Below the pieces are notes generated by a model. It ran no database searches. It was not told where the DNA came from and saw only the letters and a program-made list of their open reading frames with translations. A stretch of 64,000 nt of DNA from Macrostomum hystrix (taxonomy: Eukaryota > Platyhelminthes > Macrostomidae), in contig CATNEN010000038.1 of NCBI GenBank assembly GCA_950097015.1, positions 4,819,001 through 4,883,000 on the forward strand. The letters are read 5' to 3'. Positions within the stretch are counted from its first letter, which is position 1. Each line of letters opens with the position of its first letter. Shown piece by piece: positions 43,001 to 53,382 of this stretch. Position numbers and translations under genes: made by a program.

Positions 43001-44144
43001 CTTCAATCGCGAGCTGGAAGACGAGCTGGCCTCTGCATCCGCCTCTGCTGCCTCCGCTGGGAACAGCAGCTCGGACCGGGATCCGTTCGGCTCCTCCCGG
43101 CTGCTCCCGCCGTTGCGGCAGATGCCGGACGGTGGAGTTGGTGTCATTGACGACGCTGTTGACAACTGCGGACTGCTCACAGGACTGTCGCTTATGGATG
43201 ATGAAGCTGAGGTTTGATCTGACTCTTCTGCAGTCTTTATAATTTTATTCTCTCTCTACTCATCCCACTTCTCTAAAAATCGCCTCATCATCATTCTGAG
43301 TCTGATTCCCCACAATTTGCCCCTCCCATCTCAAGCTGCTGAGCGACCACGACTTCGACGACCTGCCCAGCCAGGAGGAAGAGGAAATCCCAGCTCAGGC
43401 CCTGATAGACGCTGACGACGATTTCGTTACCGACGAAACGGAATCCCTTGACTCCGCCTACGCCAAGTCCACTATCAAGCCTGAGCCGGTGTTGCCACCC
43501 TCCGTTGCCATGGCTACTGGAGTAGTCACCCTACCCGCCGACTTGGTCCTGGGCCGCATGGCCCAATGGACTGCGCTTGACCGCCTTCGCTGCCAGATGT
43601 GGTCTAGGAAGCCCCTGCCGCCAAAGCCCCAGCCTCAGCTGCGCCTGACTGACGATCTGGTGAGCTTCGGCAGTTTAAGATGGGATCTGACTGTGTTTAA
43701 GATGGGATCTGACTGTTTGAGATGGGATCTGACTGTGTTTGAGATGAGATCTGACTGTGATTGAGATGGGATCTGACTGTTTGAGATGGGATCTGACTGT
43801 GTTTGAGATGGGATCTGACTGTGTTTGAGATGGGATCTGACTGTGTTTGAGATGGGATCTGACTGTGATTGGGATGGGATCTGACAGTTGGATCTGTTTC
43901 AACGAACTCGCAGGTGAGGTCGCAGCCGTCCCCACCGGTCCGCCGCCAGCCGATGACACCGCTGGAGAAGTCCAAGCGCGCCTGCTCGTTCCTGTTGCGC
44001 GGCCGCTGCAAGAAGGAGGACTGCGAATTCGCTCACGATCTCAACCGGGTTATCTGCAAATTCTGGTCTGCCGGCGAGTGCTTCAAAGGCGACACCTGCC
44101 CGTTCCTGCACGGCTCACCTGCAGAATCCGAGAACGGCGACTGA
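40017..44144 (+). CDS. CCCH zinc-finger protein with CCDC43-like N-terminus, 6 exons
   Basis: Exons 40017-40201, 41230-41486, 41902-42349, 42776-43211, 43336-43659 and 43914-44144 join in phase to 626 residues. The N-terminal segment LFHWLEAQLDMRGVDPALYS and RYLISLLQLDDAEFE resembles the start of CCDC43 (a WL...L..LGVD..VY..YI..IL pattern, the PWI-like fold). The middle is acidic and low-complexity (Gln, Ala, Asp/Glu runs) with SEILQLVSHILHSFNRELED. The C-terminus has two zinc fingers: C574-X7-C582-X4-C587-X3-H591 and C598-X7-C606-X5-C612-X3-H616, a tandem CCCH arrangement typical of RNA-binding proteins. The exon 4 donor (GAG|GTTTGA) and exon 5 acceptor (CTCAAG) are weak, so that junction is the least certain. 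RNA binding is inferred; no orthologue name is claimed. Confidence 0.85.
40263..40560 (+). mobile_element. tRNA-derived SINE in CCCH gene intron 1
   Basis: Head with a pol III A box (TAGTCCAGTGATTAGAGCG) and B box (GGGTTCGATTCC) at tRNA spacing, then a core containing CCCAGCTGTTAAATGGGTAC and a palindromic CAGTCCATGGACTG, ending in an A/T-rich tail. The cloverleaf is degenerate in the anticodon arm, so it is not a functional tRNA. Confidence 0.75.
40683..40708 (+). repeat. 26-bp direct repeat, copy 2
   Basis: Second perfect copy, in intron 1 of the CCCH gene, 1084 bp from copy 1 in the same orientation and about 120 bp after the SINE tail. Confidence 0.85.
41680..41865. repeat. 20-bp minisatellite, about 9 copies, CCCH gene intron 2
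   Basis: Unit TCTGGTTCTGGGATTTCTTA with moderate divergence. Occupies the second half of the 415-bp intron. Confidence 0.85.
42390..42625 (-). mobile_element. tRNA-derived SINE in CCCH gene intron 3
   Basis: Read on the minus strand, the head has an A-box-like GTGGCAAAGCGGTTTACGC and a B-box-like GCTCGATTCCG, followed by a body that also occurs (diverged) at 2370-2485. Antisense to the host gene; it fills more than half of the 426-bp intron. Confidence 0.7.
43676..43890. repeat. 22-bp minisatellite, about 10 copies, CCCH gene intron 5
   Basis: Unit core GATGGGATCTGACTGTGTTT with 19-bp units lacking GTT. It starts about 16 nt after the 5' splice site (CTG|GTGAGC). Confidence 0.95.
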
Positions 44145-44282
44145 CGCCTGTCATTTCGTTGCTGTGAGGGATGGAATCTGCTGCGGGAACCCAGTTAAAA
44201 GGAACTAATAATACGCTTTGAGCACTGATCTCAACCACTGCTGTGGCTTGAGTACATTGCCAGACCATTCAGAAACATGTCC

Positions 44283-44466
44283 TAAACCTTCTCCCTGCAA
44301 ATCCAGACCCTGCAACCTTCTCCCTGCAAATTCTGAACCTGCAACCTTCTCCCTGCAAATCCAGACCCTGCAACCTTCTCCCTGCAAATCCTGACCCTGC
44401 AACCTTCTCCCTGCAAATCCTCACCGTGCAACCTTCTCCCTCCTGCAAAATTGGACCCTGCAACCC
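44283..44466. repeat. 29-bp minisatellite, about 6-7 copies, probable CCCH gene 3'UTR
   Basis: Unit core CCTGCAACCTTCTCCCTGCA plus AATCCTGAC. It begins about 140 nt after the stop; ATTAAA at 44699-44704 could be the polyadenylation signal, which would place the array in the 3'UTR. Confidence 0.9.
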
Positions 44467-45574
44467 TCTTCAAGCTAGGCTGTCCCATCATCCGGGAATC
44501 AGTCCAAGGTAGAGGCGGTAGTCGCTGTTGTGTCTTGTTCTTCGCTGCTCATCCATTGTCCATTCTCTATTTCTTTTCTTTTCTTCATCCCTTCGTCGTT
44601 GGTAATTATTTTTCTTTCTGATTTTATTTCCTTTGTAATTCTGTGTTGTCTTAATTTTTACTCGCTAATCAGAGTTTTAACTGTTATCATACTTTTAGAT
44701 TAAACTACTTCTAGGAAGGTAAACAGTGGTTCTATTTTAGGACACAAGATGTAGCGATATAAAAAGTGCAATTGTCGCAATGAAGTTCTGGAGACACTAG
44801 GCTATGTGACTGAATTTTCCAATAGCTTTAGTGATTTTTTAGTATTATTTTTTTCATATTAAATCTAAAGGATCTCAGATCCGGAACTGCCCTCTGACCC
44901 AAGCTACCTACTGTAAGTAGTGCATGTGTGCGCGTAACTTTGTGTGGCTAATTACTTATTGAAAAGTCTAAGAGTCTATTTATGCACCGTTGTGGCTTCG
45001 TATTATACTTCTAATTTAAGCTCTGTTTCTGTGATAATGCTTAATTAATACATTTTGTATTGATGTTGTATCCGCATACCTTCCCACCTGTAAGCACGTG
45101 TAAACCTAGGGATTTTATTTACAAGCCCAAAGTGTGCGCGCGCACTACTAATGCACTAGTAGTATGAATATCGGTCATGCTTGGCCCCCTGTTCGAACTG
45201 TTTAAAAAGCTTCAAAAAGTGAGCTGTGTTTTTTTGTTTCTTTTTGCCTGGCCTTTGCATCTCAGATTGATTTTTCGGCACATTATCAACTATCCAATCC
45301 AGTATGTTTATTTGTCAGACGAGTTCTCCTGTGTGCATATATTTTAGTTTTATTTTTTCACCTGCAGATTTTTGTTGTACTTATATATTATATAAGCCTA
45401 CTAATCTTGCGTTAGATGTGCTTCAGCTCACAGCAACTCGCTAAACTGGTGTGCGGTGTGTAGTTACAGTTATATGTCATAATCGTACCCTTATGGAGAA
45501 TAGTTCGGTCTAACCGTAGTTATACTCTAAACTGGTGGCCTCCCATTCATTCACCGGTGAATTCTGTCGTCCTG
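44467..45574. other. CCCH gene 3' flank, no gene seen
   Basis: AT-rich, no supported ORF or mobile element. Confidence 0.4.
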
Positions 45575-46020
45575 TAGCCACTGACCCCAATGTACACTCG
45601 CTCTCGGCTAGCCCAAGATCCCTCTGACCCCAATGTACAGTCGCTCTCGGGTAACCCAAGATCCCTCTGACCCCAATATACACTCGCTCTCGGCTAGCCC
45701 AAGATACATCTGACCCAATATACACTCGCTCTCGGCTAGCCCAAGATCCCTCTGACCCCAATATACACTCGCTCTCGGCTAGCCCAAGATACATCTGACC
45801 CAATATACACTCGCTCTCGGCTAGCCCAAGATCCCTCTGACCCCAATATACACTCGCTCTCGGCTAGCCCAAGATACATCTGACCCAATATACACTCGCT
45901 CTCGGCTAGCCCAAGATCCCTCTGACCCCAATATACACTCGCTCTCGGCTAGCCCAAGATACCTCTGACCCCAGTGTACAGTCGCTCTCGGCTAGCCCAA
46001 GATATCTCTGACCTCTATAT
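45575..46020 (-). repeat. 43-bp minisatellite, about 10 copies, orientation opposite to 50.6 kb array
   Basis: Plus-strand unit contains CACTCGCTCTCGGCTAGCCC and CTCTGACCCCAATATA. Units alternate between CCCTCTGACCCC and ACATCTGACCC types, giving an 85-bp two-unit higher-order repeat. The reverse complement matches the 44-bp monomer of 50640-50925. Confidence 0.93.
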
Positions 46021-46613
46021 ACACTTTCTTATGCCACCAGTCTAGCTTGACTTACTAGTTGAGTTTAGATTTAGCTCCTCCGTCAGGGTACGTGTAACTA
46101 AACAGTTAGTATGTAATACTAAATATGCGTACTTTTACGAGTGTTATCACCTTATCAATGCTTTCAAATCTCATAATAGATTCATTTTCTGTTGTGTGTC
46201 GCATCATTTCGGTTTTATTACATTTTCATCTGTTTTAAATTGAGTTTGATTTTTTATCTGCGCACAAATATTTCTTCCGCTAATGTCATCTGAAGCACTT
46301 TTAGTTATATCCCACTATGCTCTGTAATGCGTTGCCTTGGTAACCACAACAATAGCTCTGTCTCCCAGCTATCGGTACTACGGCAACGATTGTATTTTTG
46401 GTTGATATCGATGTGAATGTTATAAGGATAAAATAATCGATTGTTGATCTGATTAATGTAAAGGAAAATGTGAGACCTTGTACTCAAATTGATTCTAACC
46501 ATCCAATGAGCTAATTGACAATAATAATCTGAGACAGCACGCGATTATATTCGAAGTATGAGAGGAATGCTTTACGTCACCGCGGCAGTTCATTTTAGAG
46601 GAGTTTAAGAGAT

Positions 46614-46643
46614 TATCGGCCGATAGTGTTTATCGGCCTTTTT
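46614..46643. other. Palindrome and terminator-like hairpin
   Basis: TATCGGCCGATA (46614-46625) is a perfect 12-bp palindrome. Its right part GGCCGATA also pairs across a 5-nt loop with TATCGGCC (46631-46638), which is followed by five T residues. In bacteria this would be a textbook terminator; here the role is unknown. Confidence 0.55.
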
Positions 46644-48089
46644 CGTTAAGTGAAATCCAGTTTAATACATAGTAATAGCTGCGAGTCTATAAAAACCTTT
46701 TTACTTTAGGCAAGGCTTCGCGTGACATGTTCTAAAAATAGCACTTTTGGTGAGTCACACAAAAGCGGATTCGATTCTAAAAATAGAAACTATTCGTGAG
46801 TCATGCGTCACGTGACAAGCAAATTTTTGTTGTTGAAATAGCAAAATTCTAAGAGTTCATTCTAGAGCAAAAAACTGAATAGATTAGCTGAGAAAACAGG
46901 CCGTTAATTTTCTTGTCCTAAAATGACTATCTTCATTGGTGTTTGTGAATTTTGTCGAATGATATCCACTTTAGCCAAGTTGTTCATGCGCGCAAATATA
47001 TAACAGGCCGATGAATATTTGGACAGGCGGTCAGCCGTGTGCGAAGCTCCTCTCGGACAGGACGATTATGCAACCGCAAAAAATACAACAATTCCAATCT
47101 GGCTTTGTCTTAGTTTTTTTATCTCTCCGTTTGATCAATAATTATTGAATACGCTCGTATCTTTTACTTAAAGGGACTTTAAAAGTGACGCGAATAGTGC
47201 TAGCTGGTCTCAGCTGCTGTGACTTATGAATTCAATTTAGTCTCCTAGTGGTGTTCACAGAGTTTCATCACATATCCAGTATCAAAGCTTAAATCACATA
47301 ATCTCCAAGTTCCTTGCATTCGCTTGTGAGCAAAGAACTTGTGCTCCCAGAATTCTCCAGAAATATTCTCGATATTCGCGCAGTTTTCAAGTTAGACATT
47401 CGGCTACTCAATTCCCGCAAAAACACACTCGCGGGCGTTACATGTAGATACGTTCGCGGTCGCTAATGTAAATAAATTGGTTTCCACTTGAGTAAAAGAC
47501 TAGCATTTTATTGAGTCGCATAGCCGAGCTGCCAGGTCCATCCCGGATATCAAATTTCTGACAGACTCAACTAGTCTGGGCCACTCTGCTGATTAGCAGA
47601 TGATCTGTTTAGCAATGCAGAATCCGCCGAAGCGGTTAACTCAAACCGACGCAACTTCGCCATCGACTGTGACAAGTTGCAGGGCTCTGCAGCACCGATT
47701 CACTGCGATTCAGTGCACAGAACATTAGTCGGCCAGCTGTTATATATGCAGTATTATAAATTGAAGCTGGGATGTGGAACAAGTGGTAACTTGGCTGCAT
47801 GTAGCGGCGCGTATCAGAAGTACACCTGATTCCGATGCCGCCATTATCCATGCATGCAGCATGCGCATATTTAATATATGCACTTGTACTTTTAAAGAAC
47901 TGTGCTCAGATGTATGTGCTCGTGATTTATTTATTAGCTTTGAGTCCAGGCTCTGAGTATCCTGTTGGAATATTAGGGTGCATTTTGTTTTAACTTAAAA
48001 CGTAGATGACTTTATTAAAACTGCTTGTTATTACTCGTTTTATTCTATTAGTTGATAATGTTCTGAGATGGTACTTCTACCCGTCACTG

Positions 48090-48210
48090 CAGCATGATTG
48101 GTTGATATTATTCGCTATTTTCTCGTACCCTCGCCGCTGATTGGCTGCTACTTTATTTTCATTTTCTCCTACCCTTACCTCGACGTTGATTGGCTGGTTA
48201 CGAGTATATT
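48090..48210. repeat. Eroded tandem repeat with CCAAT boxes, about 3 copies of 46-48 bp
   Basis: TGATTGGTTG, TGATTGGCTG and TGATTGGCTG recur at about 45-bp spacing, each followed at similar distance by TTTTCTC and TACCCT words. Each contains an inverted CCAAT box. Confidence 0.5.
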
Positions 48211-49104
48211 CTTTTTCTCGGCCACCTCAATCTCCTAGCTGCCTATTGGCCTGAAGAACCCTTGCATTACACAGAACCAAATGTTAATGGATTAATTAAT
48301 CGTATAAAAATAACACAATATTTATGGCATCATGTTTCTTCAACCGTTACCACCTATTGGGTTATCGGTTGCGAATCTCAGCTTGCACAGTTGGCCCGGC
48401 TTTCAAATACAATTCGGATAATCCTATAGTTTACAATTAGGTAATAACATTTGTCAAATAACAACTGTCAAAGATGCGTTCGTAAACAACAATATATCAA
48501 AAGCTTCTCGAGTACAATTCGACTTGCACTTTGCTCAGTGCTTCGTCGGAAAATACATTATTGAAATGAACAAATATGGTCAAATCCGCACCCACTCAAG
48601 CACCAATGTTCTTTCTAGCTCTGGTCAGCCCTCTAAACAGCCAGCTAATAAAGTTGGATTGCGAAAAATTTTGATGAGATATTTCTTGAGTAGTGCCGCA
48701 ATTTCATGTCTGCGATGCCTATGGATGAGGGAGCAGAAAATTAATTCCGAGTCGGGCAGTCCAAGTCCTCGTTGTGAACAATATCCCACTTGTTGACATC
48801 GTCTGTCGGGGTTCCGGTGGGTCCAAAACTATCCGGAGGTCCAATTTGCCGAAGTTAAAGAATTAAAAGTGCTGCAGAAGCGGCTAAAATTGAGAAACAC
48901 TTTGAAGCAGCTAGCCTTCTCGCTAAAGCCCTAAGTGTTAGTAGCAATGAGCACACTGAGGCGCACTGAGCACTCTCGGATTTAAATAATTCAGTTGGAC
49001 CAAGGCGGGTAAGGCCAGCGCTGGGGTGGCTGTTCAGCCCCCAGACGGATTTGGGTTGCTGCAAACTGATTGAATCTGAGAAGCTGGGAGAAGCTCTACA
49101 ACCT

Positions 49105-49200
49105 TAATGGGCCGAGGTGAGTTGGTTAAGAGCTCATTAGAGCACATGAGCGAACTGCTTAGTAACATGATCCTGGCGCTTGTTCGAGTTTGATACTTGA
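49105..49200 (+). mobile_element. Possible degenerate tRNA-like SINE head
   Basis: GAGGTGAGTTGGTTAAGAGC resembles a pol III A box, and TGTTCGAGTTTGA about 60 nt later resembles a B box. The stems do not pair well, so this is at best an old SINE. Confidence 0.25.
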
Positions 49201-49289
49201 GTTCATGCCTCATCTGCTGTTGCAGAGAAGAGAGACTCAGGGAGGAAACTACTGGGTTGAGAAGTAGACTCTGACGACAGGAGAATTAG

Positions 49290-49515
49290 ACACAAAGAAG
49301 TAGCCAATCAGAAGAGAAGTAGACAATGAGAAAAGTAGACAGTGAGAGAAGTATGGACAATGAGAGGAGAAGTAGATATTGGGAGTAAAGGTTGTCACTG
49401 GGAAGTGAAGTAGACAAGTAGACAATGAGAGGAGAAGTAGACTATGAGAGGAGAAGTAGGCAGTAAGAGGAGAAGTAGACTATGAGAGGAGAAGTAGACA
49501 ATGAGAGTAGGATGA
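49290..49515. repeat. Purine-rich irregular repeat
   Basis: GAGAAGTAGACAATGAGAG and related words recur with variable spacing (about 17-27 bp). Decayed minisatellite. Confidence 0.7.
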
Positions 49516-50024
49516 AAGTGCAGATGCAGCTGAAGCCAGTACATCGAATGATGTTGGTAGTGCTGAGGCTCCTAGCCGGTACGCAGCCATATTCTGAAAG
49601 CCAAAGCAGCAGCTTAATAAGGCTGAGCATAAATCAGGTTTCCTGAGCAGTCCAGCCCGTTCAATTAGTGCTTGTCGAGCCGACTTCATAATCATCGCCG
49701 AGTGGTCGGGCGATTTGCCGATCGATTCATTCCGATCGCTTCCTGCCAGGCCGATGCGCTTGATTTACCGAGACGCTGGTCAGGAATCATTTTATAGTGG
49801 CTTTTCCGTTTGCAAATCCCACAAGATCCTGGACGAAAAGACAGCACTGGAAAGCCATCTGAGCCAATCCACATGTCAGTCCATATTAGAGATCGCACAG
49901 GACAGGCTCTGGGTTTGATTTGAAGTGACACAATCGTAGAACTAACCGGGTATCTGTTCAATATGCCGTGTGAGACTATCCAAGCACACTGCTCGAGAAG
50001 GAGACTGAAACAGACAGCGCTGTT

Positions 50025-50410
50025 CTGTGTCTAACAGCTCTGTTCTGTGTCTAACAGCTCTGTTCTGTGTCTAACAGCTCTGTTCTGTGTCTAACAGCTC
50101 TGTTCTGTGTCCAACAGCTCGACTTTGTGTCTAACAGCTTGATTCTGTCTAACAGCTCTGTTCTGTGTCTAACAGCTCGACTTTGTGTCTAACAGCTTGA
50201 TTCTGTCTAACAGCTCTGTTCTGTGTCTAACAGCTCTGTTCTGTGTCTAACAGCTTGATTCTGTCTAACAGCTCTTTTCTGTGTCTGACAGCTCTATTGT
50301 GTGTCTAACAGCTCTATTGTGTGTCTAACAGCTAGATTCCGTGTCTAACAGCTCTATTGTGTGTCTAACAGCTAGATTCCGTGTCTAACAGCTAGATTCC
50401 GTGTCTAACA
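50025..50410. repeat. 20-bp minisatellite, about 20 copies
   Basis: Unit TGTTCTGTGTCTAACAGCTC with TGATTCTGTCTAACAGCT (shorter) and GATTCCGTGTCTAACAGCTA variants in blocks. Confidence 0.95.
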
Positions 50411-50639
50411 CCCTCCCTTCTACTAAGTAACTGAAGGTTACGATTCTAGGTCAATAAAATGTTTCTACTCAGTTTCTGAAATGAGAAGGGGCTCTCCCCT
50501 TCCGTTAGAATCACCCCTAGCCTGCTAGAATGCTCGTAAATTCTCATGTGCTTGTAATTGAGAGGGATTTACTACTGTATTTTGAATTTGAATGCATCCA
50601 AACGATTCTACATTAAAACTCTGGGACTTTGGAAGTGGC

Positions 50640-50925
50640 CGAGAACGAGTGTACATTGGGGTCAGAGGGGCACTAGGGCTGGCCGAGAACGAGTGTACAT
50701 TGGGGTCAGAGGGGCACTAGGGCTGGCCGAGAACGAGTGTACATTGGGGTCAGAGGGGCACTAGGGCTGGCCGAGAACGAGTGTACATTGGGGTCAGAGG
50801 GGCACTAGGGCTGGCCGAGAACGAGTGTACATTGGGGTCAGAGGGGCTCTGGGACTGGCCGAGAACGAGTGTACATTGGGGTCAGCGGGTTCTGGGGCTG
50901 GACGTGAGCGAGTGTACATTAGGAT
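50640..50925 (+). repeat. 44-bp minisatellite, about 6 copies, shares monomer with 45.6 kb array
   Basis: Unit contains GAGTGTACATTGGGGTCAGA and GGGCTGGCCGAGAA. About 36 of 38 aligned positions agree with the reverse complement of the 45575-46020 unit. Confidence 0.95.
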
Positions 50926-51852
50926 CAATGGATTCTTGGGGCCAAACAGCTATGACTGGAAATGTTTATATTAATTGCAACCATTTGGAACTGGCCCACA
51001 AAATGAACTTTTTTGCTCAACTTTAAGTCTGTCGGCAGACTTAAAAAGCCCCCATTTATCCGACTGGATTTTTTGGCTCCACGATTTCGACGATATTTCA
51101 AAACAAATATTTAGACATCCCGAGCTAGATAAGAGACATTCAGGAGCAATAATAATGTCGATTTGAACGACTAATTGCGTGACTCAATTCTGCCATATAA
51201 AATTAAAAATATATAAATGAAATTAACCGCTGCCAACAGCATCCTGCTTTGATGGCAGACTGTTCAAATGGTTCAATTATTTGTTTTATTAAATCACCAT
51301 CACACTGCAATCACGTGACCACTCCGGATCGCTGTCATGTAATCCAGTTGTGGGATAACGAGCGAGCCGCATTGAAAATGGAAAACAACATTGCCTTTTG
51401 GAGGCGCAGCTGCTTCAAGTAGGCGGCACGTTCGTAAATGTACTTTCTTCATCGTTAGGGAATGTGCTTATTGTGGGCCAGATAATCCAATAAAAATTTC
51501 GAGCTGATTTTGACTATTAAATATTGATTAAAAATTAAAATTTTGGAAATAGGATTTTACGGGACAGCCTGGCTTTGCTAAGTATAATGCTCAGTTGTAG
51601 TTGAACTCAAAATCTAAGTGGATCAACACAATTCAAAAGCTCCGACACAATCTGATAAGTTTTTCTTCCTGCCTTTTATGGCATGTTTTAAATAAAAAAT
51701 TCTATCTTAACGGAGGTCCTCTTACGATTCCTACTCGTATGCTTTACTTTATTAAATCAGAAATCAAGAATTGACTCAGAAAATCTGCGCGACTGACTGA
51801 CTTAAGACTCAAAATTTCAAATTGCATCAAACGTCAAATAAGTTGAATTGAC
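50926..51852. other. AT-rich spacer
   Basis: No supported gene or element between the 44-bp and 13-bp arrays. Confidence 0.35.
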
Positions 51853-52530
51853 AGATCCCGATCCCAGATCCCGATCCCAGATCCCGATCCCAGATCCCGA
51901 TCCCAGATCCCGATCCCAGATCCCGATCCCAGATCCCGATCCCAGATCCCGATCCCAGATCCCGATCCCAGATCCCGATCCCAGATCCCGATCCCAGATC
52001 CCGATCCCAGATCCCGATCCCAGATCCCGATCCCAGATCCCGATCCCAGATCCCGATCCCAGATCCCGATCCCAGATCCCGATCCCAGATCCCGATCCCA
52101 GATCCCGATCCCAGATCCCGATCCCAGATCCCGATCCCAGATCCCGATCCCAGATCCCGATCCCAGATCCCGATCCCAGATCCCGATCCCAGATCCCGAT
52201 CCCAGATCCCGATCCCAGATCCCGATCCCAGATCCCGATCCCAGATCCCGATCCCAGATCCCGATCCCAGATCCCGATCCCAGATCCCGATCCCAGATCC
52301 CGATCCCAGATCCCGATCCCAGATCCCGATCCCAGATCCCGATCCCAGATCCCGATCCCAGATCCCGATCCCAGATCCCGATCCCAGATCCCGATCCCAG
52401 ATCCCGATCCCAGATCCCGATCCCAGATCCCGATCCCAGATCCCGATCCCAGATCCCGATCCCAGATCCCGATCCCAGATCCCGATCCCAGATCCCGATC
52501 CCAGATCCCGATCCCAGATCCCGATCCAAG
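51853..52530. repeat. 13-bp minisatellite, about 52 near-identical copies
   Basis: Unit CCCGATCCCAGAT, essentially invariant for about 680 bp, so very young or actively homogenised. Neither 13 bp nor its 39-bp in-frame period contains a stop on either strand in the frames seen, so ORFs of about 240 codons appear in both directions; none has a plausible start context. It ends about 240 bp upstream of the neuropeptide start codon. Confidence 0.97.
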
Positions 52531-52766
52531 ATCCCATTACAGCCAATCGCTGTCCAGTGACGCACAGGGAGAGCTCTGATTTAATGCCTATTTCGTCGTC
52601 TATTGGCCAGTAGCTGCAGCAGAGGGTCCCTCCAATCTGTGAAAAGGCCCCGAGCCTCAGCTGTCTCCCATCTGCTTCGCTTTTGTCGCACAGCAGAATC
52701 CGCCCACGGCAGAGCTCTCGCTACTCGCAACTTAATAGTTCCTACCTGGCTCGCGGGCTCACTGCA

Positions 52767-53282
52767 ATGCTCAAGCACCCGCTGATCGCAGCTCTGCTGC
52801 TGCTGTCCGTTGCTGCAGCCTCCTGCTCCGCCTATGCCTTCTCCGATGACGAACAGCAAGCTGAAAGCCTCAGCGAGCTCGAGAACATGTACCGCATGTA
52901 CCTGGACAGGGCTGAGCCTACTGAGGAGGACTACATGTCAAAGAAGGCCTGGCATGCCGGGTCACGACTGGGCAAGAAGGCCTGGCACGCCGGGTCACGA
53001 CTGGGCAAGAAGGCCTGGCACGCCGGGTCACGACTGGGCAAGAAGGCCTGGCATGCCGGGTCACGACTGGGCAAGAAGGCCTGGCACGCCGGGTCACGAC
53101 TGGGCAAGAAGGCCTGGCACGCCGGGTCACGACTGGGCAAGAAGGCCTGGCACGCCGGGTCACGACTGGGCAAGAAGGCCTGGCACGCCGGGTCACGACT
53201 GGGCAAGCGAGACGGAGAGCAGGTCGACTTTGACGAAGACGCTGAGAAGAGAGTGTGGACAGCCCAGTCTCGGCTAGGCTGA
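52767..53282 (+). CDS. Neuropeptide precursor: 8 x AWHAGSRL-amide + VWTAQSRL-amide
   Basis: Secreted prohormone of 171 residues in one exon. The start is the ATG giving MLKHPLIAALLLLSVAAASC, a clear signal peptide cleaved near residue 22; an upstream in-frame ATG at 52683 would bury it. Residues 23-58 are an acidic spacer. Residues 61-148 are eight tandem units AWHAGSRLG followed by KK (KR after the last): dibasic cleavage plus the C-terminal glycine predicts amidated AWHAGSRL. An acidic linker DGEQVDFDEDAE and KR precede VWTAQSRLG at the very C-terminus, also amidatable. The shared pattern is xWxAxSRL-amide. The 33-bp repeats are nearly identical at synonymous sites (CAC/CAT only), indicating recent homogenisation. 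AATAAA at 53369-53374 lies about 90 nt after the stop. I do not recognise the peptide family; RL-amide endings occur in several invertebrate families. Confidence 0.92.
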   Translation: MLKHPLIAALLLLSVAAASCSAYAFSDDEQQAESLSELENMYRMYLDRAEPTEEDYMSKKAWHAGSRLGKKAWHAGSRLGKKAWHAGSRLGKKAWHAGSRLGKKAWHAGSRLGKKAWHAGSRLGKKAWHAGSRLGKKAWHAGSRLGKRDGEQVDFDEDAEKRVWTAQSRLG

Positions 53283-53368
53283 AATGCTCCAAGCCCTCCA
53301 AGCAACAAGTCTCATTTGTGTCACACTGATTTAACTGAAAACTCGCCACCCCCGACCAGAGAGCCAAA

Positions 53369-53382
53369 AATAAACAATTAAA
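53369..53382 (+). terminator. Polyadenylation signals of the neuropeptide gene
   Basis: AATAAA (53369-53374) and an adjacent ATTAAA (53377-53382), 87 nt past the stop codon. Confidence 0.65.

Larger units (their letters stand above)
46644..50024. other. Gene-poor interval
   Basis: Apart from the small repeats listed within it I see no supported gene. ORFs of 60-90 codons occur (for example near 48524-48796 and 49692-49961), but none has recognisable domains or splice context. Confidence 0.35.

Noticed and set aside
49692-49961. 89-codon minus-strand ORF and an overlapping plus-strand ORF
   Set aside because: No domain or splice context; overlapping opposite ORFs of similar length look random.
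51827-52579. About 240-codon ORFs on both strands (SGIGIWDRDLG and DPDPRSRSQIPIP types)
   Set aside because: A 13-bp repeat is open in all relevant frames on both strands, so openness is not evidence of coding.
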